From positions 2,976,001-3,040,000 of the forward strand of contig NZ_CP038462.1 in the NCBI RefSeq assembly GCF_004777465.1: DNA of 64,000 nt, written 5' to 3'. Source of the stretch: Nocardioides daphniae. Lineage in GTDB: Bacteria > Actinomycetota > Actinomycetes > Propionibacteriales > Nocardioidaceae. The position numbers were made by a program, and so were the translations under genes. Below the pieces are notes generated by a model. That model was given only the letters and a program-made list of their open reading frames with translations, had not been told where the DNA came from and ran no database searches. Below, one piece after another: positions 52,544 to 61,050 of the stretch (the first letter of the stretch is position 1; each line of letters starts with the position of its first letter).

Positions 52544-53878
52544 GTGGCAACCGCGAACATCTCTGGCCTGGGCAGTGGCCTCGACACCGCCAACATCGTG
52601 GGCCAGCTCATGCAGCTCGAGGCGATGCCGCAGACGCGACTCCAGAGCCGCGCGAAGTCCGAGGGCTACGTCCTGACCTCCTACCAGTCGCTGAACTCCA
52701 AGGTGGCCGCCCTGGCCACCAAGGCGACGTCCACCGGGACCGGCACCACGTGGGACGCCCTGAAGACGACCTCCTCGCTCCCCGGCGTCACCGTGAGCGC
52801 CACGTCGAGCGCCACGCCGACCGCCTTCACCGTCAAGGTCGCCAGCGTGGCGCTCTCCCACCAACTGGGCTACAAGGACTCCGCCGCCCTCACCGACGTG
52901 GTGACCACGGGCTCCACGACGGTGAAGCTCGACCGGCTCGACGGCACCACCGTCGACCTCGACACCGGCGACGGCACCCTGGCCGGCCTGGCCGCAGCCA
53001 TCAACGACCCGACCAAGGACACGGGGCTGCGCGCGACCACCGTCAAGGACGCGAACGGCGCCTACCGCCTCCTCGTCGAGTCGACCGCGACCGGCGCGGG
53101 CGCGGACTTCACGCTGACCAACGCCGACGGCACCGCGCTCCTCGGCGGCGCCACGGTGCGCGCCGGCGCCAATGCCCGCCTCGACCTGGGCGCCGGCATC
53201 GCGGTGGAGTCGAGCAGCAACACCTTCACCGAGCTCATGCCCGGCGTCACGGTCACCCTCTCGGCCGGCGCCGAGGTCGGCAAGAGTGGCGAGATCGCCG
53301 TCTCCCGCGACGCAAGCACCCTGCACGCGTCCGTCAAGGGACTGGTCGACAACGTCAACGCGATCCTGACCGAGATCGACAACGGCTCCAAGTACAACGT
53401 CGCCACCTCGTCCCGGGGTGACTTCGTGGGCGACGTCACGGTCCGGACGCTGCGCAACGACCTGGCCAGCGCGATCTTCCCCGGCGGCAACACGTCGATG
53501 GCCGAGCTGGGTCTCAGCGTTGACCGCTTGGGCAAGCTCGTGCTCGACGAGGCAGCGCTCACGAAGGCGTACGAGGCGGACCCCGCCGCCGTCGCCAAGG
53601 CGTTCGGCACCGACGACGGGTTCGCCGCGCGCGTCGCGACCGTCGCCCAGAAGGCGAGCGACCAGACCACCGGCGCGCTCACCTCCGTCATCGACGGCCG
53701 GTCCAAGGGCATCGAGCGGCTCAACAAGTCGATCGCCGAGTGGGACCGTCGCCTCGAGCTGCGCGAGTCCGCCCTGACGCGTCAGTTCACCGCCCTCGAC
53801 GTGGCGCTGAGCAAGATGAACAGCCAGTCCACGTGGCTGGCCGGCCAGATCAACTCCCTCTCCCGCTCCGAAGGCTGA
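52544..53878 (+). CDS. fliD: Flagellar filament cap protein FliD
   Basis: A 444-residue HAP2. The N-terminal ANISGLGSGLDTANIVGQLM and YQSLNSKVAALATKAT are typical, and the C-terminal helix KGIERLNKSIAEWDRRLELR with LTRQFTALDVALSKMNSQST completes the fold. It caps the filament and guides flagellin assembly. GTG 52544 begins the conserved sequence. fliS and a FliT-like gene follow directly. Confidence 0.95.
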   Translation: MATANISGLGSGLDTANIVGQLMQLEAMPQTRLQSRAKSEGYVLTSYQSLNSKVAALATKATSTGTGTTWDALKTTSSLPGVTVSATSSATPTAFTVKVASVALSHQLGYKDSAALTDVVTTGSTTVKLDRLDGTTVDLDTGDGTLAGLAAAINDPTKDTGLRATTVKDANGAYRLLVESTATGAGADFTLTNADGTALLGGATVRAGANARLDLGAGIAVESSSNTFTELMPGVTVTLSAGAEVGKSGEIAVSRDASTLHASVKGLVDNVNAILTEIDNGSKYNVATSSRGDFVGDVTVRTLRNDLASAIFPGGNTSMAELGLSVDRLGKLVLDEAALTKAYEADPAAVAKAFGTDDGFAARVATVAQKASDQTTGALTSVIDGRSKGIERLNKSIAEWDRRLELRESALTRQFTALDVALSKMNSQSTWLAGQINSLSRSEG

Positions 53879-53886
53879 GTGACCCC

Positions 53887-54261
53887 ATGAACGCGAACGT
53901 CCGCCAGACCTACCTCGGCGCCTCCGTGACCACCGCCAGCCCCGAGCGTCTCGTCGTCATGCTCTACCAGCGGCTCGTGCTCGACCTGCAGCGTGGGCGC
54001 GACGCCCAGGCCGCCGGTGAGCGCGAGGCCGCGCACACGCACCTCCTGCACGCCCAGGACATCGTCATGGAGCTGCGTACGAGCCTGCGCACCGACGCCT
54101 GGTCGGGCGCCCTCGCGCTCGCCTCGCTCTACGACTGGATGCACACCCAGCTCGTGCTGGCCAACACCCGCTGCGACGTCGCGATGACCGAGCACGTGCT
54201 GGCCCTGGCCGAGCAGCTGTGCGACACCTGGCGCGAGGCTGCCCTGCAGGCGGCTGGCTGA
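53887..54261 (+). CDS. fliS: Flagellin export chaperone FliS
   Basis: A 124-residue helical protein. RQTYLGASVTTASPERLVVM and LYQRLVLDLQRG match FliS, which binds flagellin and keeps it unfolded for export. It lies eight bases after fliD, and its stop overlaps by one base the ATG of the FliT-like gene. Slightly short but complete. Confidence 0.94.
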   Translation: MNANVRQTYLGASVTTASPERLVVMLYQRLVLDLQRGRDAQAAGEREAAHTHLLHAQDIVMELRTSLRTDAWSGALALASLYDWMHTQLVLANTRCDVAMTEHVLALAEQLCDTWREAALQAAG

Positions 54262-54593
54262 TGGGTCGCGAGAGCGCCGCCCGGAGCCCCTGGTACGACG
54301 AGCTGGACCGCCTCGAGGCCGAGGTGGAGGCCGTCCGCGCCCTGCTCTCCTCGACCGAGCACGAGGTCGACCCGGAGTCGGTGGACACGACCTGGACGCC
54401 GACCAGCGGGCTCGGCCCGGTCCCCCGCGACCTCCTCAGCCGCGCCGAGGCGCTCCTGGCCGCCCAGCGCCAGGTGCAGCTCGACCTCTCCCTGGCGATG
54501 GCGGCCACCTCCCGCCAGCGTGACTTCGCCGCCCGCGTCACCGACGCCACGGCGGCGCCCGCGGCACCGGCGTACCTCGACGTCAGCGCCTGA
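54261..54593 (+). CDS. FliT-position small helical protein
   Basis: A 110-residue protein with two charged helices (WYDELDRLEAEVEAVRALLS, LLSRAEALLAAQRQVQLDLS). It occupies the fliT position right after fliS, whose product escorts FliD. No sequence motif proves the family, so the role as a FliD or FliS partner is inferred from position, size and helices. It shares a base with the fliS stop. Confidence 0.6.
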   Translation: MGRESAARSPWYDELDRLEAEVEAVRALLSSTEHEVDPESVDTTWTPTSGLGPVPRDLLSRAEALLAAQRQVQLDLSLAMAATSRQRDFAARVTDATAAPAAPAYLDVSA

Positions 54594-54618
54594 GGTCCAC
54601 CCCACGGGCCGGTTCTGC

Positions 54619-54645
54619 TCAGGATCGACCGACCACGACCGATGG
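54619..54645 (+). promoter_or_regulatory. FliA (sigma-28) promoter of the cheY-cheX operon
   Basis: TCAG (54619-54622), 15 bases, then ACCGATGG (54638-54645), one base away from the other copies (A for G at the first -10 position). The cheY start is 53 bases downstream. Confidence 0.68.
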
Positions 54646-54698
54646 AAGCCCCGTGAGCCCGCATTCCCCCCTGGTCCCCCACCCGACAGGAGCCTGAC

Positions 54699-55058
54699 GT
54701 GCACGCGCTCGTCATCGACGACTCCCGCTCGATGCGGATGATCCTGGCCCGCATCCTGCGCGGCGCCGGATTCGAGATCACGGAGGCCGGTCACGGCCAG
54801 GAGGCTCTCGACCACATCAACGGCGGCCTCCGCCCCGACATCTGCCTCATCGACTGGAACATGCCCGTCATGAACGGCTACGAGTTCGTCACCCAGGTCC
54901 GCAAGGTCCGTGAGTGGCGCGACATCACGCTGATGATGGTCACCACCGAGAGCGAGCACTCGCAGATCGTCGCCGCCCTCGCGGCCGGCGCCCACGAGTA
55001 CGTCATCAAGCCCTTCACCGCCGACGCGATCCTCGACAAGCTGGAGCTGCTCGGCTGA
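54699..55058 (+). CDS. cheY: CheY-type response regulator
   Basis: A 119-residue single-domain receiver. HALVIDDSRSMRMILARILR holds the acidic pair, CLIDWNMPVMNGYEF has the phospho-Asp, MVTTESEH the switch Thr, and VIKPFT the Lys. It carries the signal from CheA to the flagellar switch. GTG 54699 is the only start matching the domain edge. A CheX-like phosphatase and a second receiver follow. Confidence 0.93.
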   Translation: MHALVIDDSRSMRMILARILRGAGFEITEAGHGQEALDHINGGLRPDICLIDWNMPVMNGYEFVTQVRKVREWRDITLMMVTTESEHSQIVAALAAGAHEYVIKPFTADAILDKLELLG

Positions 55059-55087
55059 CTCGGCCTGCCCCCGAACGGAGCGATCGC

Positions 55088-55605
55088 ATGACCGCCCCCA
55101 CGAGCACGGACGTCCAGCCCGACGCCGTCCTCAGCCCCGACGACGTACGGACGCTGACCGAAGAGGTGTGGTCGACGTTCCTGGGCCACACCGCGCCCTT
55201 CGCCCCGGCCGAGCGCCGCGACTTCACCCCGGAGTGGTCCGCCAGCGTCACCGTCAAGGGCGAGTGGAACGGCATGATCGCCATGGAGCTGACCGCCGTC
55301 GGCGCCACCACCTCACCTGCGGCATGCTCGGCATGGACCCCGACGCCGACGAGCCGTCGGAGGCCGACGTCGTCGACGCCGTCGGCGAGCTGGTCAACAT
55401 GGTCGGCGGCAACGTCAAGAGCCTCGTCCCCGGCCCCAGCCAGCTCTCGCTGCCGCTGGTCGCCACGGGGCAGTTCGCCCACGGCTCCGACCAGCACGAG
55501 ATCGTGCACCTCGACTTCGTGTGGGGCGACGAGCCCGTCTCCCTGACCGTCCACTCCGGCAGCCCTGCCGTGACCAGCCCCGCCGTGAGCAAGGTGACCC
55601 GATGA
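55088..55605 (+). CDS. CheX-like chemotaxis phosphatase, frameshifted
   Basis: About 172 residues of the CheC/CheX/FliY phosphatase fold. The motif DAVGELVNMVGGNVKSLVPG includes the catalytic E-x-x-N pair that removes phosphate from CheY-P. A base is missing near 55,310 (TCGMLGMD follows once restored). The ATG at 55088 is ten codons before LSPDDVRTLTEEVW. The stop overlaps the next receiver gene (ATGA). It probably shortens the CheY signal. Confidence 0.82.
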
Positions 55606-55970
55606 AGATCCTCGTCGTCGACGACAGCCGCGTCATGCGCCAGATCGTCATCCGTACGCTGCGTCAGTCCGGCTACGCCGGCCACGACGTGGTCGAGGCC
55701 GAGAACGGCCTCCAGGCCGTCGAGATGGTGGCCACCGAGAAGCCCGACCTGGTGCTCTCGGACTGGAACATGCCCGAGATGAGCGGCATCGATGCCCTCG
55801 CCCGCCTGCGCGCCTCCGGCTCCCAGGTGCCCTTCGGCTTCGTCACCTCGGAGGGCTCGGAGGAGATGCGCGCCCGCGCCGCGGCCGCCGGTGCCCTCTT
55901 CCTGATCGCCAAGCCCTTCACCCCGGAGCTGTTCGACGAGGCTCTCTCGGCGGTGCTCCCCCGGGCATGA
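55602..55970 (+). CDS. Second CheY-type response regulator
   Basis: A 122-residue receiver domain. MKILVVDDSRVMRQIVIRTL has the acidic pair, LSDWNMPEMSGIDAL the phospho-Asp, FVTSEGSEE the switch region and IAKPFTPELFDEAL the Lys. It may act as a phosphate sink or motor regulator. The stop overlaps the start of an unknown CheC-like gene. Two single receivers in one operon are notable. Confidence 0.9.
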   Translation: MKILVVDDSRVMRQIVIRTLRQSGYAGHDVVEAENGLQAVEMVATEKPDLVLSDWNMPEMSGIDALARLRASGSQVPFGFVTSEGSEEMRARAAAAGALFLIAKPFTPELFDEALSAVLPRA

Positions 55971-56452
55971 AGGTTCACCTCCCCGTCGCCAAGGAGGTCC
56001 GCGACCTCCTCAGCGACCTCCTCGGAAAGTCCGTCTCGATCGAGCCGGCCGCACCGCTGGCCCCCGGCCCGAAGCGCCCGGCGACGATCGGCGTGTACGT
56101 CGACGACTCGCTGCGCATCGCTGCCCTGATCTGCTTCGACCTGCCGCTCTCCGCGTACGCCGGCGCGGCGATCGGGCTCGTGCCGCCGAAGACCGCGGAG
56201 GACGCGGTCGCCCAGGGCACGCTGCCCGAGGTGCTGCGCGAGAACCTGCACGAGGTGCTCAACATCGCGGTCGGCCTCTTCAACAGCACCCCCGGCGCCG
56301 ACCACCTGCGGCTGCACGCCATGCACCCGGCCGGTGAGCCGACTCCGCGCGACGTGCTGGTGCACGCCCTCACCCTGGGTCGACGCACCGACATGCGGGT
56401 CGACGTCCCGAACTACGGCGCGGGGGTCATCTCGGTCGTCCAGACCTTCTGA
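55967..56452 (+). CDS. Unknown protein of the chemotaxis operon (CheC-like?)
   Basis: A 161-residue soluble protein that I cannot assign. It begins MKVHLPVAKEVRDLLSDLLG, a beta sheet with VYVDDSLRIAALICFDLPLS follows, then the helix LPEVLRENLHEVLNIAVGLF containing an E-x-x-N spacing (NLHEVLNIAVG) like the CheC/CheX active helix. Its order in the operon after cheX and two receivers supports a role in CheY dephosphorylation or motor binding. The GTGA-like overlap (ATGA) with the receiver suggests fixed production. Confidence 0.75.
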   Translation: MKVHLPVAKEVRDLLSDLLGKSVSIEPAAPLAPGPKRPATIGVYVDDSLRIAALICFDLPLSAYAGAAIGLVPPKTAEDAVAQGTLPEVLRENLHEVLNIAVGLFNSTPGADHLRLHAMHPAGEPTPRDVLVHALTLGRRTDMRVDVPNYGAGVISVVQTF

Positions 56453-56529
56453 CCCGCGAACGATCCGGCACCAGGCTCGCCCCCTGCGCACTCCTGCGCA
56501 CCCCCTTGCGCACCGTCGGGGGACGAGCC

Positions 56530-56561
56530 GGACCAGCACCCCTCCCCCCAGACGCTGGTCC
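56530..56561 (+). terminator. Possible hairpin terminator after the chemotaxis operon
   Basis: GGACCAGC (56530-56537) pairs with GCTGGTCC (56554-56561) around 16 bases, followed by TTCTC. It lies 78 bases beyond the last stop and before the flgB promoter. Weak but well placed. Confidence 0.45.
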
Positions 56562-56617
56562 TTCTCGGGTGGTGCGCGCATCCGCAGCCCACGTCGACAT
56601 TCGTCCCGCAGTTCTCC

Positions 56618-56644
56618 TCAACTGCCTCGGCGAGCCGCCGAAGT
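56618..56644 (+). promoter_or_regulatory. FliA (sigma-28)-like promoter of the flgB basal-body operon
   Basis: TCAA (56618-56621), 15 bases, then GCCGAAGT (56637-56644). The -35 differs by one base from the TCAG of the other copies. It lies 69 bases before flgB, and basal-body genes are usually not sigma-28 dependent, so this site deserves testing. Confidence 0.6.
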
Positions 56645-56713
56645 GAACTGCGAGCACGGAGCGCTCATCCCCGCCGAAGGACCGGCAACCCCCTCCCCGA
56701 GAGGTTCCCTGCC

Positions 56714-57079
56714 TTGCCCTTCGCCGTCTCCGACGCGGTCTCCCGCGTGCTCAACTCCGCCCTGGACGGGGTCTCCCTGCGTCAGCGCGTGATCGCGGAC
56801 AACATCGCCAACGTCGACACCCCCGGCTTCCGCGCCACCTCGGTCGACTTCGAGTCGTCGCTGCGCCAGGCCATCGCGTCGGGCTCCTTCGCCGACGGTG
56901 ACGCGGCCGTGACCGCCCGCGGGATCCCCACCAACACGCCGGTGGGCCTGAACGGCAACAACGTCGACCTGCGCAAGGAGTCGCTCGCCGCGATCCAGTC
57001 GCAGTTCCAGTACTCGCTCCTGACCCGGGCGGCCTCCGACCGGCTCTCCGTGGTCCGCACCGCAGCGACGGGCCAGTGA
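56714..57079 (+). CDS. flgB: Flagellar basal-body rod protein FlgB
   Basis: A 121-residue proximal rod protein. [20 protein letters not shown] is the rod-family motif at its N-terminus. The TTG start at 56714 is supported by a GAGAGG site nine bases upstream and by family length. It heads the basal-body operon and its stop overlaps flgC (TGATG). Confidence 0.93.
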   Translation: MPFAVSDAVSRVLNSALDGVSLRQRVIADNIANVDTPGFRATSVDFESSLRQAIASGSFADGDAAVTARGIPTNTPVGLNGNNVDLRKESLAAIQSQFQYSLLTRAASDRLSVVRTAATGQ

Positions 57080-57471
57080 TGGGCGCCTTCGACATGCTCC
57101 GCATCGCGGGCTCGAGCCTCGGCATGCACCAGACGTGGCTGGACGCGCTGGCGCACAACATCTCCAACGTCAACACCGTCACCAGCACCGACGAGGACGC
57201 CTTCCAGGCCCAGATGGTCGTGGCGCGCACCCGCCCCGACGGTGGTGTCCGGGTCGGCGGCATCGAGTACGGCGACGCCGAGGGCCGGATGGTCCACAGC
57301 CCGGACCACCCGCTGGCCGACGAGAACGGCTACGTGCGCATGCCCGACATCGACATGTCCAGCCAGATGAGCCAGCTGGTCATGGCCCAGCGCGGCTTCC
57401 AGGCGTCGGTGCAGGTCACCAAGAACGCCCAGGACTCCTACAACGCAGCCCTGCAGATCGGACGCTCATGA
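57079..57471 (+). CDS. flgC: Flagellar basal-body rod protein FlgC
   Basis: A 130-residue rod protein. [20 protein letters not shown] and [20 protein letters not shown] are canonical, as is the C-terminal [23 protein letters not shown] 57079 overlaps flgB; GTG 57076 is also possible. It stacks with FlgB in the rod. Confidence 0.94.
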   Translation: MGAFDMLRIAGSSLGMHQTWLDALAHNISNVNTVTSTDEDAFQAQMVVARTRPDGGVRVGGIEYGDAEGRMVHSPDHPLADENGYVRMPDIDMSSQMSQLVMAQRGFQASVQVTKNAQDSYNAALQIGRS

Positions 57472-57797
57472 GCATCTCTGGTATCGAGGCGATGGGCTTC
57501 ACGCCGTACGTCGCCCCGGTGGTCACCCCGACCGCCGTCCCGACCGTCGCAGGGCCGCAGGGGCCCGACGGCACCGGCGCGGAGTTCGGCGAGCTGCTGC
57601 TCGACGGCATCGAGCGCCTCGAGTCGGTGCAGACCAACGCCGACCAGCTCGCCGTGAAGGCCGCCACCGGTGACCTCGACAGCATGCACGACTACACGAT
57701 CGCCGCGACCGAGGCCAGCGTGACCACCCAGCTGACGGTCGCCGTGCGCAACCGTGCGGTCGAGGCCTTCAACGAGATCATGCGGATGCAGGTCTGA
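57468..57797 (+). CDS. fliE: Flagellar hook-basal body protein FliE
   Basis: A 109-residue protein linking MS ring and rod. The C-terminal helix [20 protein letters not shown] with [13 protein letters not shown] is diagnostic. It overlaps both flgC and fliF. Confidence 0.93.
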   Translation: MSISGIEAMGFTPYVAPVVTPTAVPTVAGPQGPDGTGAEFGELLLDGIERLESVQTNADQLAVKAATGDLDSMHDYTIAATEASVTTQLTVAVRNRAVEAFNEIMRMQV

Positions 57798-59382
57798 TGA
57801 AGGAGAACGCCACCCGCCTCCTCACCCGCGTCCGCGAGTCCCTGGCCGGGATCAACACCGGCCAGAAGGTCATCGCGGGCGTCGGCGTGCGCGCGCTGCT
57901 GCTCGCCGGCTTCATGGTCTTCCGGTGGGTCGCCACCCCGAGCTACAGCCCCCTCTACTCGCAGATGAGCTCCGAGGACGCGGCCGCCGTCATCGAGGAG
58001 CTCACCGCCAAGGGCGTGCCGCACAAGCTCTCCGCCGACGGCAACTCCGTGCTGGTGCCCAAGGAGCAGGTGCACGAGACCCGGATCGCGCTGAGCGGCG
58101 AGGGCCTCCCCGCCAACAGCAGCGGCGACGGCTACTCCCTGCTCGACGAGCAGAGCCTCTCGACCTCGCAGTTCCAGGAGCAGACCTCCTTCAAGCGCGC
58201 CATGGAGGGCGAGCTCGCCAGCACCATCGAGGCCATCGACGGGGTCAACACCGCCGTCGTGCACCTGGCCATGCCGGCCAAGCAGGTCTTCGCCAAGGAG
58301 CAGGACCCCACCACCGCCTCCGTCCTGGTCGACACCCAGGCCGGCAAGTCCTTCACCCCCGACCAGGTGCAGGCCGTGGTCCACCTGGTCGCCTCCAGCG
58401 TCGACGGCCTCGCGCCCGAGAAGGTGACGGTCGCCGACGCCAGCGGTCGCGTGCTCTCCGCCGACGCCGCCTCGGGCGGCCTGGGCGCCGGCACCCGCGC
58501 CCAGGCGATCCAGGAGTACCAGGACGAGCTCAACGCCAAGATCCAGCGCACGCTCGACACCGTCGTCGGCCCCGGCAACTCCACCGTCGCGGTGACCGCC
58601 GACCTCGACTTCGACAAGTCGGTCAGCACCAGCACGACGTACGAGTCGGACCCCGACGCCAAGCCGCTGTCGAGCAACCGCCAGCGCGAGACCTACACCG
58701 GCCCAGGCGCCCCCGGCGTCGGCGGCGTGGTCGGCCCCGAGGGCAACACCGAGCTCGACGGCAACGGCAACGGCAACGGCAACTACTCCAAGAACTCCAC
58801 CACCGAGGACAACGCGGTCAACTCCGTCGTCGAGCGCCGTGAGTCCGCCCCGGTGGCGTCGACTCGCTGCACATCGGTGTGGCGATCGACAGCAGCGCCC
58901 CGATCAAGGTCAGCAACGCCGACATGCGGCGCCTGATCGCGGCCGCCATCGGTGAGGACCTCGACCGTGGCGACACCGTCGAGGTCACCTCGATGCCCTT
59001 CGACCGCAGCGCCCAGGAGGCCGCCGAGGCCGAGCTGGCCGCCGCGGAGGAGGCCGAGGCCAAGGCTGCGCGCCTGGCGCTCATCCGCAACGTCGCCATC
59101 GGTGTCGTCGTGGTCCTCGTCGGCCTGCTCGCCTGGCTGCAGGGCCGCCGCCGCGCCCGCGCCCGTGCCGAGGCCACCAACTACGTGGTCGAGCAGCTCC
59201 GCCTGGACGCGCAGACCCGTGCCGAGGCGCTGCCCGAACCCAACCCGGCCCTGGCTGCGCTGGAGTCGGCCGAGCAGGACGAGGTCGAGAAGATGCGTGA
59301 CGAGCTCGCGGCCCTGGTCGAGCGCCAGCCCGAGGACGTCGCCGCGCTGCTGCGCGGCTGGCTCGTGGAGCCGCCCCGATGA
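57797..59382 (+). CDS. fliF: Flagellar MS-ring protein FliF, frameshifted
   Basis: About 528 residues. A first membrane helix (VIAGVGVRALLLAGFMVFRW) precedes the ring-building motifs: YSPLYSQMSSEDAAAVIEEL, GVNTAVVHLAMP and SVDGLAPEKVTVADASGRVL. A Gly/Asn-rich linker follows, then the second helix (LIRNVAIGVVVVLVGLLAWL) and the tail for FliG. One C is missing from the run near 58,847-58,850 (APGGVDSLHIGVAID is restored). FliF is essential for the flagellum and the neighbours are intact, so a sequencing error is most likely. Confidence 0.93.
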
Positions 59383-60395
59383 GCGCCGTGACCACGACGG
59401 CAGGCGTGCGCAAGAGCGCCGTGCTGCTGATCCAGATGGGCCGCGAGAAGGCCGCCCAGGTGATGAACCACCTCTCCGAGTCGGAGGTCGAGCTGGTCTC
59501 CGCGGAGATCGCCCGCCTCAGCTCGGTGGGTGCCGACGAGTCCAACAACGTGCTCTCGGAGTTCCACGACCTCATGGTCGCCCGGGCCCACGTCTCCAAG
59601 GGCGGGCTCGACTTCGCCCACCAGATGCTGGTGGAGTCCCTCGGCCCCGAGCGCGCGGCCGAGGTCATCGAGCGGCTCAACGCCGCCGCGGTGCAGATGC
59701 CCTTCCAGTTCCTGCACCGTGCCGACCCCGCCCAGATCCGCTCCTTCATCGCCGACGAGCACCCCCAGGTCATTGCCCTGGTCCTCGCCCACATGACCGC
59801 GGACAAGGCGTCGCTGCTGCTGTCGGGGCTCACACCCATGCTGCAGGCGCAGGTCGCGCACCGCATCGCCGTGATGGACCGGACCTCCCCCGAGATGATC
59901 CGCGCCGTCGAGGCCGTCCTGGAGCGCAAGCTCTCCTCGATGCTGCAGCCCACCGAGCTGTCGCAGGTCGGCGGCGTCGACCCGCTGGTCAACATCATCA
60001 ACCGCTCCGACCGCTCGACCGAGCGTCAGATCGTCGAGGGCCTGGAGGCGCTCGACGCCGCCCTGGCCGACGAGATCAAGAGCAAGATGTTCATGTTCGA
60101 GGACATCGTCACCCTCGACGACCGCTCCGTGCAGCAGGTGCTGCGCGAGGTCGACGGGGCCGACCTGGCGCTCGCCCTCAAGGGCGTGCCCGAGGGCGCG
60201 GTCCGCAACAAGATCACCGGCAACCTCTCCGAGCGTGCCGCGGAGAACCTGCTCGAGGAGGTCGAGCTGCTCGGCCCGGTCAGGCTCACGCAGGTCGAGG
60301 AGGCCAGGCAGAACATCATCCGGACCATCCGCCGCCTCGAGGAGCAGGGCCAGATCATGGTGCGCCGTGGCAACGACGACGAGTTCGTCGACTGA
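59379..60395 (+). CDS. fliG: Flagellar motor switch protein FliG
   Basis: A 338-residue switch protein. N-terminal RKSAVLLIQMGREKAAQVMN binds FliF, the middle EHPQVIALVLAHM is the EHPQ motif, and the C-terminal FMFEDIVTLDDRSVQQVLRE carries the charged torque helix. It overlaps fliF and is followed by fliH. Confidence 0.95.
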   Translation: MSAVTTTAGVRKSAVLLIQMGREKAAQVMNHLSESEVELVSAEIARLSSVGADESNNVLSEFHDLMVARAHVSKGGLDFAHQMLVESLGPERAAEVIERLNAAAVQMPFQFLHRADPAQIRSFIADEHPQVIALVLAHMTADKASLLLSGLTPMLQAQVAHRIAVMDRTSPEMIRAVEAVLERKLSSMLQPTELSQVGGVDPLVNIINRSDRSTERQIVEGLEALDAALADEIKSKMFMFEDIVTLDDRSVQQVLREVDGADLALALKGVPEGAVRNKITGNLSERAAENLLEEVELLGPVRLTQVEEARQNIIRTIRRLEEQGQIMVRRGNDDEFVD

Positions 60396-60396
60396 C

Positions 60397-61050
60397 ATGA
60401 CCACCGAGTCCGACGTCGCTCCCTTCCGCACCCGCGACCTGCGGGTCGGGACCTGGACCCGTCTCGCCCCCGACAACGCCCTGGGCGACGCGGTCAGCGA
60501 GCGCACCCTGACGGAGGTCGCCGAGCAGGCCCGCGCCGCGGCGCAGGCCCAGGGCTACTCCGTGGGCTGGGCGCAGGGTCGCCGCGAGGCGGCCGCCGAG
60601 GCCCGCGAGGTCGCGGCGGTCGAGGCCGAGCGCCTGGCGCTGGCCGAGGCGAAGCGTGCCGCGGAGCACCGCGAGTCGGTGCAGGCCCTGCTCGACGCCG
60701 CCGCGCAGCTGCGCGCCGTGCTCGACGGCGCTGCCGCCCGGGTCGAGACCCAGGCCACCGAGCTGGCCTGGGCGCTGACCGAGGAGCTCGTCGGGCACGA
60801 GGTCCGGGGTGCGGGCGCGGCCGACGTCGTACGCCGTGTGCTCGCCCTCGCACCCGCCGGCGAGGTCGCGCGCGTGCGCCTGCACCCCGACCACCTCCAG
60901 GCGCCCGAGCTGGCCGCGCTGGCCGACGGCACGAGCTGCGTCGGCGACCCCACCCTGGGTCGTCTCGACGCGGTCGTCGAGGTCGACGACCACGCGCTCG
61001 ACCTGCGGGTCGACACCGCGATGACCCGGGTGCGCGAGGTGCTCACGTGA
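60397..61050 (+). CDS. fliH: Flagellar export regulator FliH
   Basis: A 217-residue protein. A long Ala/Glu/Arg-rich coiled coil (residues 40-110) with GWAQGRREAAAEAREVAAVE is followed by the V-ATPase subunit E-like C-terminal domain (VARVRLHPDHLQ, LDAVVEVDDHALDLRVDT). It holds and inhibits the FliI ATPase. It overlaps fliI by four bases. Confidence 0.9.
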   Translation: MTTESDVAPFRTRDLRVGTWTRLAPDNALGDAVSERTLTEVAEQARAAAQAQGYSVGWAQGRREAAAEAREVAAVEAERLALAEAKRAAEHRESVQALLDAAAQLRAVLDGAAARVETQATELAWALTEELVGHEVRGAGAADVVRRVLALAPAGEVARVRLHPDHLQAPELAALADGTSCVGDPTLGRLDAVVEVDDHALDLRVDTAMTRVREVLT

